DNA of 64,000 nt from Hyphomicrobium_A sp964493785 (GCA_964493785.1 CAZBPM010000008.1:70343-134342), one strand, 5' to 3'; shown: positions 15,986-24,957, counted from the stretch's first letter. Translations and numbers: made by a program. The notes: generated by a model from the letters alone, not told the origin.

Positions 15986-17341
15986 TCAGTTGAGGGCCTT
16001 CGCAAGTGTTTGCGCCACGGCTGCACACTGCTGACGCACATCCGGCAAACCCACGGCTTCCCAGAACTGGCCGCGCGTGAGCGGGCCGACAGCGTAGAGA
16101 TCGGCCGCAGCGTTGCCTGCGATGTCGATCAATTCCGACGTGGGACTGACTTTCAGACCAAATCCGTGCGGTCCCTCCTGCGCGAGCCCCTGCTCGAGGA
16201 GATCTGTCATTAGCCGGCGGCCTTGCGTGCGGGGATTGAGATCGAAGCCGACGCATTCGATGATGGCCTCGACGTCGAGCGTCTGCGGGCTTGTTTCACC
16301 GCGGCGTCGATAGATGACCTCGGCGTAGGAGGTGTGATCGCTCACCGACGAAATGCGTCCGGCAATGACATCGAGCCTCCCAGCAGACTTGAGGCGTTCG
16401 AGCGTTTCATTGATCGACGGAGCCAGCCTGTGGCGGCGCACGTCGTACCAGGCGCGTGCGTGGCGGATGAAGCGGCGCTGCTCGTCGACCGGCAGGCTTT
16501 GCCAGAAGGCCTGGGCATGCGGTCGCATTCCATCGAGAACCGAACGCCAGTCGCCGCCGCGTTGCTCGTGCTCGGCAACGCGTGATCGGAACCAACTCAG
16601 CACTCTGCTGAGACGGGCTCCAAATGGGACGTCCGCCGGATCGATGCTGAGCAGCTCGACCGGGCGATGAACGGCGGGCAGGAAGCCGTGTCGCGACATC
16701 ATCGTAATCCTGCCTGCATAGCCAGCCGCCAATAGCAGTTGGACATGGTCGATGGCGGAGTGACCGCTGCCGATAACCAGCACACGGTCGATGCCGCGGA
16801 GTGTGTCGGCGGAGAACTCCCCCCATGAAGCAAGCAGTCGCGGCAAGCTTGATCGGCGGCGTAGCGCGTAGCCGGTTGCGAGCACCACCGCATCGCCGGC
16901 CAACCGGCGTCCATCCGCCAGCACGACTTCCAAACCGACGTCCCGACGGGCAATCGACACGACCTCGTCGTGCAGGTGCTGCAGGCGCGCGTGGTTGCGC
17001 AGGGCCAGCGCATGGAGCTGCTCGGCCAGGTACTCGCCATAGACGCGGCGGGGGGCGAAGCGGAACTTTCCCTCGCCGGTGAGGCCGGGCACGTCGCCTT
17101 TCGCGTCGAGCCATCCGAGGAAGTGATCGGGCGTGTCCTGGTAGGCGCTCATGTTGGCTGCGCGCACGTTGAGGAGGTGAAACGGCGCCGCTTCCCCGTA
17201 CGCGAAGCCCTTGGCGAGACGCGGCCGCTTCTCGACGATTGTTATGGCCGGTGGCGCAGGCAAGCGAAGCAGGCTGATCGCCAGCAGTGCGCCGCTTGCA
17301 CCGCCGCCGACAATGATGACGTGCCGATCTGCAATGCTCAT
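15986..17341 (-). CDS. FAD/NAD(P)-binding oxidoreductase in ssu operon
   Basis: A 451-residue flavoprotein of the FAD-NAD(P)-binding family (YdhS-like). The N-terminal Rossmann motif VIIVGGGASGALLAISLL binds FAD, and a second dinucleotide motif VLVIGSGHSAIDHVQLLL is near the middle. The C-terminus has DLYAVGPLTRGQFWEAVGLPDVRQQ. It starts 18 bases after the ssuB stop and is last in the ssuD-ssuC-ssuB series. The sulfonate monooxygenase SsuD needs reduced FMN, normally from SsuE, and no ssuE-like gene is visible here. A role in that electron supply is therefore possible but unproven; its fold differs from SsuE. Confidence 0.8.
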   Translation of the reverse strand: MSIADRHVIIVGGGASGALLAISLLRLPAPPAITIVEKRPRLAKGFAYGEAAPFHLLNVRAANMSAYQDTPDHFLGWLDAKGDVPGLTGEGKFRFAPRRVYGEYLAEQLHALALRNHARLQHLHDEVVSIARRDVGLEVVLADGRRLAGDAVVLATGYALRRRSSLPRLLASWGEFSADTLRGIDRVLVIGSGHSAIDHVQLLLAAGYAGRITMMSRHGFLPAVHRPVELLSIDPADVPFGARLSRVLSWFRSRVAEHEQRGGDWRSVLDGMRPHAQAFWQSLPVDEQRRFIRHARAWYDVRRHRLAPSINETLERLKSAGRLDVIAGRISSVSDHTSYAEVIYRRRGETSPQTLDVEAIIECVGFDLNPRTQGRRLMTDLLEQGLAQEGPHGFGLKVSPTSELIDIAGNAAADLYAVGPLTRGQFWEAVGLPDVRQQCAAVAQTLAKALN

Positions 17342-17359
17342 GTGCGAGCTACCGCTATG

Positions 17360-18166
17360 TCAGACTTGCTCGAGAATTTTCGACTGTAGGGCCACGGCAG
17401 CAGGGTCGATGCGCCTGCGGGGACGCGGCAGATCCACGTCGACGTCGTATGCCAAGCGACCTTCCCGAATGACAACGACGCGGTCGGCGAGTGCGACAGC
17501 CTCGGCGACGTCGTGGGTGATGAGCAACGTGGTGAAACGATGCTGAAGCCAAAGCCGCTCGAGCAGCGCGTGCATTTCAGTGCGGGTCAGCGCGTCGAGT
17601 GCGCCGAAGGGTTCGTCGAGCAGAAGAACGGCGGGATGGCCGACGAGCACGCGTGCCAGCGCCACGCGTTGGCGTTGGCCACCGGACAGCACGGCCGGCC
17701 AGTCGCCCTGGCGATCCTCGAGGCCGACGTCGCGAAGCGCGGCGAGTGCGGTCTCCTTCCAGCCCGGCATCCGCGCGATTCCGACATTGCTCAAAACGGT
17801 TTGCCAAGGCAGCAGACGCGCATCCTGAAACAGTAGCCGCACGGAACTCTGCAGGCTTGTTACCCGCTGGCCATTGATGACCACCTTGCCTTCGTTCGGC
17901 TGGTCCAGTCCGACGATCAGGCGCATGAGGGTGGACTTGCCGACGCCCGAGCGACCAACGACGGCGACGAACTGGCGAGCCGGGACGTCGAGGGACAGCC
18001 CCTGCAGGACTTTGCGCGCGCCGAACGCAACGTGCAGCTTGTCAAGCTGCAGCGGCTCGCCGAGCCACGCGTGAGCCTCCCCTTGCACGGTCGACGCGGC
18101 CGGGGGAACGTCCGCAGCGGGAATTGGGGCCGGATGATCGAGCTTTATCCGCAGAATGGATGACAT
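17360..18166 (-). CDS. ssuB: Aliphatic sulfonate ABC transporter, ATP-binding protein
   Basis: A 268-residue ABC ATPase that powers sulfonate import. The Walker A motif GRSGVGKST is at 71-79, the signature LSGGQRQR at 160-167 and Walker B VLLLDEP at 180-186. The D-loop and switch ITHDVAEAVALADRVVV follow. An N-terminal extension of about 38 residues precedes the ATPase core. It follows ssuC by 10 bases and precedes the FAD oxidoreductase gene by 18. The SsuB assignment rests on operon context with ssuD, ssuC and divergent ssuA. Confidence 0.92.
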   Translation of the reverse strand: MSSILRIKLDHPAPIPAADVPPAASTVQGEAHAWLGEPLQLDKLHVAFGARKVLQGLSLDVPARQFVAVVGRSGVGKSTLMRLIVGLDQPNEGKVVINGQRVTSLQSSVRLLFQDARLLPWQTVLSNVGIARMPGWKETALAALRDVGLEDRQGDWPAVLSGGQRQRVALARVLVGHPAVLLLDEPFGALDALTRTEMHALLERLWLQHRFTTLLITHDVAEAVALADRVVVIREGRLAYDVDVDLPRPRRRIDPAAVALQSKILEQV

Positions 18167-18176
18167 CAGGCCTGCC

Positions 18177-18977
18177 CTATGCGTTGACGTTGCCGCGGGC
18201 GTGGTAGGCGGGATGCCAGGCGAGGACGCGGTGCTCGATCAACTTGGTGGCGACGTCCGCGGCTTTGCCCAGAAGCGCGTAGATGATGATGCCGAGAACC
18301 ACGACGTCGGTCTGCAGGAATTCGCGCGCGTTCATGGTCATGTAGCCGATGCCAGACGATGCCGCGATCGTCTCGGCGACGATCAGTGTCAGCCACATGA
18401 TGCCCAGCGCGTAGCGCAGCCCGATGAGTACCGATGGCATCGCGCCCGGCAGCACGACGCGCCAGAAGATCGCGATCGGACCGAGGCCATTGACACGCGC
18501 CATCTCGATCAGGCCGCGATCCACGGTCCTGATGCCGTGGAACGTGTTGAGGTAAACCGGGAACAGTGTGCCGATCGCCACCAGGAATATTTTGACGGTC
18601 TCGTCGATGCCGAACCAGAGGATGACCATCGGAATTACGGCGAGATGAGGCACGTTGCGGAACATCTGCAGGGCCGAATCGAGCAACAGCTCAGCGTGTC
18701 GCGAGGCGCCGTTTATAACGCCGAGAACGAAGCCCAGCCCGCCGCCGACAAGAAGGCCGATGAACGCGCGGTTGAAGCTGACCGCCACGTGACGGAACAG
18801 CTCGCCGCTCTTGGCCGTGTTCCAGAACGCGATCGCTACATCGCTCGGCGCCGGCAGAATGCGCTGCTCGACAAAGCCGCTGCGCGCCGCGGCCTCCCAC
18901 AGCGCTAGAACCGCAATCGGCACCAGCCATGGAATAAAATTGTCGGCCTTCCACCGTTCTGCCGAAGGGCGCGTCAT
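18177..18977 (-). CDS. ssuC: Aliphatic sulfonate ABC transporter, permease
   Basis: A 266-residue inner-membrane permease with about six hydrophobic segments and the BPD-type EAA loop region around LIEMARVNGLGPIAIFWRVVLPGAMPSVLIG (in two parts). The frame is open to 19412, but the ATG at 18977 overlaps the ssuD stop as ATGA and gives the family length. This overlap implies translational coupling. It delivers sulfonates received from SsuA to the cytoplasm for SsuD. Confidence 0.93.
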   Translation of the reverse strand: MTRPSAERWKADNFIPWLVPIAVLALWEAAARSGFVEQRILPAPSDVAIAFWNTAKSGELFRHVAVSFNRAFIGLLVGGGLGFVLGVINGASRHAELLLDSALQMFRNVPHLAVIPMVILWFGIDETVKIFLVAIGTLFPVYLNTFHGIRTVDRGLIEMARVNGLGPIAIFWRVVLPGAMPSVLIGLRYALGIMWLTLIVAETIAASSGIGYMTMNAREFLQTDVVVLGIIIYALLGKAADVATKLIEHRVLAWHPAYHARGNVNA

Positions 18978-20146
18978 GATTGGCCCAGTTGCCGGACGCG
19001 GGGCAGCTCGTCGTTGGCGATCGTCTCGCCTATGGGACCGCCGCGGTCCTGGACCTGAAACGGCGAAGGATGGGCGAGCGACAGGAGCGGAAAGACGAGT
19101 TCGGCGAAGCGGTAGGCTTCTTCCAGATGCGGATAGCCCGAGAAGATGAACGTGCCGACACCGACGCGCATGTATTCCTTGATGCGCTCGGCAACGGTCT
19201 GCGGGTCGCCGACAAGCGCGGTGCCGGCGCCACCGCGGACGAGGCCGACACCCGCCCAGAGATTGGGGCTGACCTCGAGCTTGTCGCGGTTGCCGCCATG
19301 CAGGGCAAGCATGCGCTTCTGTCCGACGGAATCCATGCGTTCGAAGGTCTTCTGCGCCTTTGCCAGCGTCTCGTCGTCGAGGTGCTTCAGCAGGTCGTCG
19401 GCGGCCCGCCATGCGGCTTCGTTGGTCTCGCGGACGATGACGTGCAGGCGGATGCCAAAGTCGAGCTTGCGCCCGCGCGCCTCGGCCGCTCGCTGCACAA
19501 CCTCGAGCTTCTTGGCGACCTCGCCGGGAGGCTCGCCCCAGGTAAGATATGTGTCGACGGTATCGGCTGCCACCGCGATGCCCGCATCGGACGAGCCGCC
19601 GAAATAGAGCGGCGGGTGAGGCTTCTGGAGTGGCGGGAACAGCAGCCGGCCATGCTCGATCTTGATGTGGCGGCCCTCGTAGTCGACGCGCTCGCCGGCG
19701 AGGAGCTGCTTATAGACGTCGAGGAATTCCCTTGTGACGACGTAGCGCTCGTCGTGCGGGAGGAAGATGCCGTCGCCCTTGTTCTCGACGGGGTCTCCGC
19801 CGGTAACGACATTGATGATGAGACGCCCGTCGGTGATGCGGTCGAGCGTTGCCGTCATGCGCGCGGCGACAGCGGGAGACAGCAAGCCCGGGCGGACAGC
19901 AACGATAAAACGCAGGGTCTTGGTGCTGGGCGCAACGGCCGATGCGATCACCCAGGAGTCTTCGCAGCTTCTGCCCGTGGGCAACAAAACGCCGTAGTAG
20001 CCCAATTTGTCGGACGCCTCGGCAACCTGCCGCAAGTATTGCAGGTCGACCTCTCTGCCGCCGATCGACGAGCCCAGATATCTCCCGTCACCATGGGTCG
20101 GCAGAAACCAATGCACGTTTGCTTTTTCGACAGCAGCGATCGGCAC
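18974..20146 (-). CDS. ssuD: FMNH2-dependent alkanesulfonate monooxygenase
   Basis: Cleaves the C-S bond of alkanesulfonates with FMNH2 and O2, releasing sulfite and an aldehyde. The luciferase-like barrel is evident from ANVHWFLPTHGDGRYLG at the N-terminus, RFIVAVRPGLLSPAVAARMTATLDRIT, INVVTGGDPVE and YFGGSSDAG, all characteristic of SsuD. A GTG at 20146 gives a 390-residue protein, close to the usual 380-390; an ATG at 20239 would add 31 residues that do not resemble the family. It is the first gene of the ssuD-ssuC-ssuB-FAD operon and divergent from ssuA. Confidence 0.93.
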   Translation of the reverse strand: MPIAAVEKANVHWFLPTHGDGRYLGSSIGGREVDLQYLRQVAEASDKLGYYGVLLPTGRSCEDSWVIASAVAPSTKTLRFIVAVRPGLLSPAVAARMTATLDRITDGRLIINVVTGGDPVENKGDGIFLPHDERYVVTREFLDVYKQLLAGERVDYEGRHIKIEHGRLLFPPLQKPHPPLYFGGSSDAGIAVAADTVDTYLTWGEPPGEVAKKLEVVQRAAEARGRKLDFGIRLHVIVRETNEAAWRAADDLLKHLDDETLAKAQKTFERMDSVGQKRMLALHGGNRDKLEVSPNLWAGVGLVRGGAGTALVGDPQTVAERIKEYMRVGVGTFIFSGYPHLEEAYRFAELVFPLLSLAHPSPFQVQDRGGPIGETIANDELPRVRQLGQS

Positions 20147-20280
20147 GATCTCAGCCCCGCATGTTGGTGATGTTGCGCCACGCAGAACGCTCGCAGAGTC
20201 GGCGACCAAGCGAGCGCGACTGCATTTCCGGCTATGCACTTATCCGTCGCGCTTCGCCACCAAGGCAAACAAGAAGTTAC

Positions 20281-20307
20281 GAAATGCTATTCTGATTTTC
20301 GTATTGG
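20281..20307 (+). promoter_or_regulatory. Operator-like element in divergent ssuD/ssuA promoter region
   Basis: The core TTCTGATTTTCGTATTGG is the reference form of the element found before several sulfur genes, with 23 of 27 bases shared with 15613-15639. It lies about 135 bases from ssuD and 80 bases before ssuA, so one site could serve both. CysB/Cbl-type control is expected for ssu genes; direct binding is inferred. Confidence 0.65.
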
Positions 20308-20388
20308 ATCATCGCGAGAGCTTGGACGCATCAGTGAGCCGGTGAGAGGCGCAAGACGCCTTCGGGAAAATCCATTCAGGGATCTCAG

Positions 20389-21363
20389 ATGAACCGACGT
20401 CACATAACGCGAGGGCTCGCTGCGCTTGGCGCGCTCGTCGCAATTGCCGCCAACGCCAACGCCGCCGATGAGCTGAAGAAGTTGCGCATCGGCCATCAGA
20501 AATCTTCGACGCTGGTCACCGTCCTCAAGGCGAATGGCGATCTCGAAAAGGATTTGAACAAGCTCGGCTACACTGTCGCTTGGTCAGAATTTCCGAGCGG
20601 CCTGCCGCTGCTCGAGGCGCTGAACGTCGGCGCCGTCGACCTGTCCGGCGACGTTGCCGATACGGTGCCGGTGTTCGCGCAGGCTGCCGGTGCAAACCTC
20701 ACCTATGTTGCAACCGAGGCGCCGTCACCGGAAGCGCAGGCGCTGATCGTCAAAGCGGACTCGGCGATCAAGACGATCGCGGATCTGAAGGGCAAGAAGG
20801 TCGCCGTCACCAAGGCAGCCGGCGTGCACTACCTGCTCATCAAGCAGCTCAACGGTGCCGGCCTGAAGTTCAGCGACATCGAGCCCGCATACCTGACGCC
20901 GGCCGACGGCCGTGCCGCCTTCGAGAAAGGCGCCGTCGATGCCTGGATCGTCTGGGATCCGTTCGTCTCGGCCGCTCAGAAGCAGTCCAACGTGCGCGTC
21001 ATCGCCGACAGCAAGGGCTATGCCGACTACGCGCGGTTCTACCTCGCCTCCTCCGCGTTCGCGGCCGAGCACCCGGATGTGCTGCGCCTAGTCTTCGACA
21101 AGCTTCAAGCCGCCGGCAAGTGGGTGAAGGCAAACCCGGACGACGCGGCAAAGATCCTTGCGCCGGTCTGGGGCCTGACGCCCGAGATCGTCACGCTGGC
21201 CAACAGCCACCGCAGCTATGAGGTGCTCCCGGTGAAGCCGGAGAACCTCGTCGAGGTTCAGAAGATCGCAGACACGTTCTTCGCCGAGGGCGCGCTGCCC
21301 AAGAACATCAAGGCGAGCGACGCGCAGATCTGGTCGCCGGACAAGCAGGCTTCCGCGAAGTAG
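20389..21363 (+). CDS. ssuA: Aliphatic sulfonate-binding periplasmic protein
   Basis: A 324-residue receptor for sulfonates in the NMT1/SsuA-like family. The signal peptide (about 1-25, ending NANA) precedes LRIGHQKSSTLVTVLKANGDLE. This is followed by WSEFPSGLPLLEALNVGAVD, VADTVPVFAQAAGA and DAWIVWDPFVSAAQ, which form the ligand cleft in homologues. It is transcribed divergently from ssuDCB and ends with a hairpin. It would deliver ligand to SsuC/SsuB. Confidence 0.93.
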   Translation: MNRRHITRGLAALGALVAIAANANAADELKKLRIGHQKSSTLVTVLKANGDLEKDLNKLGYTVAWSEFPSGLPLLEALNVGAVDLSGDVADTVPVFAQAAGANLTYVATEAPSPEAQALIVKADSAIKTIADLKGKKVAVTKAAGVHYLLIKQLNGAGLKFSDIEPAYLTPADGRAAFEKGAVDAWIVWDPFVSAAQKQSNVRVIADSKGYADYARFYLASSAFAAEHPDVLRLVFDKLQAAGKWVKANPDDAAKILAPVWGLTPEIVTLANSHRSYEVLPVKPENLVEVQKIADTFFAEGALPKNIKASDAQIWSPDKQASAK

Positions 21364-21383
21364 CCGCCTCTCGCGATCTGTTA

Positions 21384-21413
21384 CGGCTCGGGATCTCACA
21401 AGATTCCGAGCCG
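21384..21413 (+). terminator. Hairpin downstream of ssuA
   Basis: CGGCTCGGGATCT and AGATTCCGAGCCG pair over 13 positions with one G-T wobble, around loop CACA. It starts 20 bases after the ssuA stop. The T-run is weak. Confidence 0.55.
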
Positions 21414-21546
21414 CCTTGCCGGCACCAAGAGGCAAAAAATCGCCTCGCCCTGCTGTTTTTGCATAGCAGCCATAACCCTCCGCTCCATTGCGTTAAATCC
21501 CGACTTCGCAGATGCACAATGACCTGGGTCATCGTGAGCGCTGTGA

Positions 21547-23853
21547 ATGGGCAAGCCCGAATTCATCGGAAAGAAGTCGAAGGCCGCCGGCGGCTGGGGA
21601 GCCCTCAGGAGCTGCGGGAAGAAGCTTCTCGCCAGCGGCGCGCCGCTCAGTGGCGCTGCTGCGATGCTCAAGGCGAACCAGCCCGACGGCTTCGACTGTC
21701 CTGGATGCGCCTGGGGTGATCCGGAGCATGGCTCCTCATTCGAGTTCTGCGAGAACGGCGTCAAGGCTGTGGCGTGGGAGGCGACCGACAAGCGGGTCGG
21801 TCCGGACTTCTTCGAGCGCCATACGGTCGGTCAGCTGCGCACATGGACCGATTACGAATTGGAACAGCAAGGCCGCCTGACGCACCCAATGCGCTACGAC
21901 AGCGCCAGAGATCGCTACGTGCGCGTCACTTGGAACGATGCGTTCGCCGAGATCGGCAGCATTCTCAGCGGGCTCGACAGCCCGGATCGCGCCGAGTTCT
22001 ACACCTCGGGACGGGCGTCGAACGAAGCCGCCTACATCTATCAGCTGTTCGTGCGCCTTTACGGGACGAACAACTTTCCCGACTGCTCGAACATGTGCCA
22101 CGAAGCGAGCGGCATCGCGCTCGATCAGGCGATCGGTATCGGCAAGGGCACGGTGGTGCTCAAGGACTTCGAAAAGGCCGACGCTATTTTCGTCATCGGG
22201 CAGAACCCCGGTACCAACCACCCGCGTATGCTGGGTGACCTGCGGCGAGCGGCACTACGGGGTGCGAAGGTAGCGGTGTTCAATCCCGTGCGCGAGAAGG
22301 GCCTCGAGCGTTTCGCCGATCCGCAAGACAAACTCGAGATGCTGATGGGCCGCAGCACGCCGATCGCGAGCGAGTACTATCAGGTACACCTCGGCGGCGA
22401 CATGGCCGCTATCCGTGGCATTGCAAAGGCTGTGTTTGCTGCCGATGATGCAGCGCTTGCCGAGGGCCGGCCGTCGGTGCTGGATCTCGGCTTCATGCGG
22501 CAGCACACATTCGGCCTCGCCGAATATCGCGCCGCGGTCGAGGCAACGAACTGGGCGCAGATTGAGGACCAATCGGGCCTTGCGCGCGCTGCTCTCGAGC
22601 ACCTGGCAGAAATCTACATCAGTTCGGAGCGGACGATCTGCACCTGGGCGATGGGCGTCACGCAGCATCGTCATTCCGTGGCGACGATTCGCGAAATCTC
22701 GAACCTGATGTTCCTGCGTGGCAATGTGGGGCGCCCTGGTACCGGCCTGTGCCCTGTGCGCGGGCATTCGAACGTTCAGGGTGATCGCACCGTCGGCATC
22801 AACGAGAAGCCGCCTGAGGCTTTCCTCGACGCGCTTGCCAAGGAATTCGGCGTTCCGATACCGCGCCACCACGGGCACAACGTGCTTGCGGCGATCGGGG
22901 CGATGCTCGACGGATCGGCGCAGGCTTTCATCGGGCTCGGTGGAAATTTCGCGCGTGCGACGCCCGACAGTGCGCTCATCGCCAAGGCGATGCGCAACCA
23001 GAAGCTGACCGTCAACGTCGCGACCAAGCTCAACCATTCGCACCTGCTGCCTGGCGCGGTGAGCTTCGTTCTGCCATGCCTGGGCCGTACGGAGATCGAC
23101 CGCAACGCGAAAGGGGTTGCGCAGATCGTCACGGTGGAAGATTCCATGAGCATGGTCCACGGCTCGGGCGGCATCAATAAGCCTGCCTCGCCGGAACTTC
23201 GCTCGGAGATCGGGATCATCGCCGGAATCGCCGCCGCGACCGTCGGCTCGCAGGTGGTGGACTGGGCTTCGCTCGCCCAGGACTACGATCGCATCCGCGA
23301 TCTGATCGCGCGAACCATTCCCGGCTTTCACGGATACAACGAACGCGTGCGCCGCCCGCGCGGCTTCCGGCTCTACAATGCAGTCGAGCACCGTGTCTGG
23401 AATACGCCTTCGCAGCGCGCGACATTCTCTTCGGATAGTTTGCCTTCCACGACGGAGCATCAGCAGGCGCTCGGCGAGGACGGGCTGTTCGTGCTGCAGA
23501 CGTTCCGATCGCACGATCAGTACAATACGACGGTCTATGGCCTCGACGATCGCTATCGCGGCATCTACGGCGAGCGCCGCGTTGTGTTCGTCAATCCGGA
23601 CGATCTGGCGGAGATCGGCGTCGAAGCGGGTGAGCGCGTCGACATCATCGGCCGGCACGACGACGGCTATGAGCGTATCGCCGACGATTTCCGCGTCGTA
23701 CCGTATGACCTCCCGCGCGGCTCGGTGGCCGGCTACTATCCGGAGCTGAACGTGCTCGTGCCGCTTTCGACCGCCGGCGATCAGAGCGACACGCCGACCT
23801 CCAAATCGGTGCTGGTGTCGTTCCGGCCGGCACAGCAGCGCGTAGAGGCATGA
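21547..23853 (+). CDS. FdhF/YdeP-family molybdopterin oxidoreductase
   Basis: A 768-residue cytoplasmic protein of the YdeP group, related to formate dehydrogenase alpha subunits and expected to bind bis-MGD. Family features include FDCPGCAWGDPEH near the N-terminus, SGRASNEAAYIYQLFVR, FPDCSNMCHEASG, FVIGQNPGTNHPRML, FLRGNVGRPGTGLCPVRGHSNVQGDRT (two parts) and the C-terminal molybdopterin dinucleotide-binding domain with RSHDQYNTTVYGLDDRYRGI. No twin-arginine signal is present. YdeP has been tied to acid resistance in E. coli, but its reaction is unknown. Here it follows ssuA and overlaps a small winged-helix gene by ATGA. Confidence 0.88.
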   Translation: MGKPEFIGKKSKAAGGWGALRSCGKKLLASGAPLSGAAAMLKANQPDGFDCPGCAWGDPEHGSSFEFCENGVKAVAWEATDKRVGPDFFERHTVGQLRTWTDYELEQQGRLTHPMRYDSARDRYVRVTWNDAFAEIGSILSGLDSPDRAEFYTSGRASNEAAYIYQLFVRLYGTNNFPDCSNMCHEASGIALDQAIGIGKGTVVLKDFEKADAIFVIGQNPGTNHPRMLGDLRRAALRGAKVAVFNPVREKGLERFADPQDKLEMLMGRSTPIASEYYQVHLGGDMAAIRGIAKAVFAADDAALAEGRPSVLDLGFMRQHTFGLAEYRAAVEATNWAQIEDQSGLARAALEHLAEIYISSERTICTWAMGVTQHRHSVATIREISNLMFLRGNVGRPGTGLCPVRGHSNVQGDRTVGINEKPPEAFLDALAKEFGVPIPRHHGHNVLAAIGAMLDGSAQAFIGLGGNFARATPDSALIAKAMRNQKLTVNVATKLNHSHLLPGAVSFVLPCLGRTEIDRNAKGVAQIVTVEDSMSMVHGSGGINKPASPELRSEIGIIAGIAAATVGSQVVDWASLAQDYDRIRDLIARTIPGFHGYNERVRRPRGFRLYNAVEHRVWNTPSQRATFSSDSLPSTTEHQQALGEDGLFVLQTFRSHDQYNTTVYGLDDRYRGIYGERRVVFVNPDDLAEIGVEAGERVDIIGRHDDGYERIADDFRVVPYDLPRGSVAGYYPELNVLVPLSTAGDQSDTPTSKSVLVSFRPAQQRVEA

Positions 23854-24176
23854 TCGAGGGGCGCGCGGCGGACAGCACGGACGAGCAGGATTTCCTTCGC
23901 TGCGTCTCGGAGCTGTGCACCGCTACACCCGCGCTGGCGCCACTGCCTGCCGCCGTGTTGATCGCACTGAACTTCGGCATCAGCCGCGACAGCCGCAGCT
24001 TCTCGCGGACTTTCGGGGTCGAGCACGCGCTCGTCCTGCGCGCGGTGACGGAGCTGGCCGATGCAGGCCTGGTGACCGTTGTGGATCGCAATGCTCGTAC
24101 GCAGCGCACTCAGTTTGCGCTTACGGATGCCGCACGGTCTATACTGGAAGGGGCCGGGATCGGCGACGGCGTGTGA
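23850..24176 (+). CDS. Small winged-helix (MarR-like) protein coupled to YdeP-like gene
   Basis: A 108-residue protein whose start codon overlaps the molybdoenzyme stop (ATGA), implying translational coupling. The sequence EHALVLRAVTELADAGLVTVVDRNARTQRTQFALTDAARSIL reads as a winged-helix recognition helix and wing, similar to MarR-type or formate-dehydrogenase-associated small subunits. The short N-terminal helices and small size mean that it could be an accessory protein rather than a regulator. The next gene is convergent, four bases away. Confidence 0.65.
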   Translation: MIEGRAADSTDEQDFLRCVSELCTATPALAPLPAAVLIALNFGISRDSRSFSRTFGVEHALVLRAVTELADAGLVTVVDRNARTQRTQFALTDAARSILEGAGIGDGV

Positions 24177-24180
24177 CGCC

Positions 24181-24957
24181 CTATCGCTTTTCACACGGCA
24201 GAATGTAGCTGAATCCCGCAAAGTCGTCGAAGTCGGCGTCCGGGTCGAAGGGCTTCACCTCGACGTGCACGCCATCATCAGGCGGATCGTGCAGGGCCAT
24301 CAGATAGAGCGGGTCTATCAGACGGGCCGTGTTGTTGTTCCAGTCGGGCTTGCCCCATTTGTTGGTACTCCAGACGGTCGCGTTGTCGTCGCGCACCTCG
24401 TACACCTCGAGGTGCACCTCGGGCAGAAATTTGGACTTACCGCCCGGGCGATACACTTTCGCCAGCGTCTGGCCGCGTTCGATCCGGTCGCCTTCCTTGA
24501 AGTCAGCGACGTCCTCGAGCTTCAGGTGATAAAAGGCGGAGTAATAATACGGCGCACCCTTGGTCAGGTTGAGATCCTCACGCGTGTGCCGGATCAGCAG
24601 TGCGCCTTCGTTGCCCCACATCCAGTTCGCCTGCCATACGGCTTTGACGACCCCCGGCGCGGGCGCAAACACCGGCTCTCCGAGACGACCACCGTCGATG
24701 CCGGAATGCACCTCATCGCGTCTCGTTCCGTCGACGTCGATCCAGCTGGCATAGAGCGAGGTAAGCGGCGAGCACGCGTAGTCTTTCGGATACACGGGCT
24801 TCAGGCCGGTCGGCGTGATGTCATATCCCTTTTTCACACTCAGCTTTCCCAGTGCCGCAGGTTGCAGTACCGCCAGCGCCGCAAGACAGATGATCACGCG
24901 CAGGCCTGTTCGAGTCTTGGTCTTCACATCCCCTCCGAGTATTCCGGCCCTCCCCAT
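24181..24957 (-). CDS. M23 (LytM-like) peptidase-fold exported protein
   Basis: A protein of up to 258 residues with a hydrophobic export signal (VIICLAALAVLQPAALG) and an M23/LytM-like domain. The first zinc motif HSGIDGG is intact, and YSAFYHLKLEDV..FKEGDRIERGQTLAKV matches the central region. The usual HxH near PHLHFE reads VHLEVYE, so the last zinc-ligand His appears replaced by Glu. It may be inactive or use Glu as ligand. A GTG codon about ten residues in (VKTKTRTG) is an alternative start. Its role in cell-wall handling is unproven. Confidence 0.65.
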   Translation of the reverse strand: MGRAGILGGDVKTKTRTGLRVIICLAALAVLQPAALGKLSVKKGYDITPTGLKPVYPKDYACSPLTSLYASWIDVDGTRRDEVHSGIDGGRLGEPVFAPAPGVVKAVWQANWMWGNEGALLIRHTREDLNLTKGAPYYYSAFYHLKLEDVADFKEGDRIERGQTLAKVYRPGGKSKFLPEVHLEVYEVRDDNATVWSTNKWGKPDWNNNTARLIDPLYLMALHDPPDDGVHVEVKPFDPDADFDDFAGFSYILPCEKR

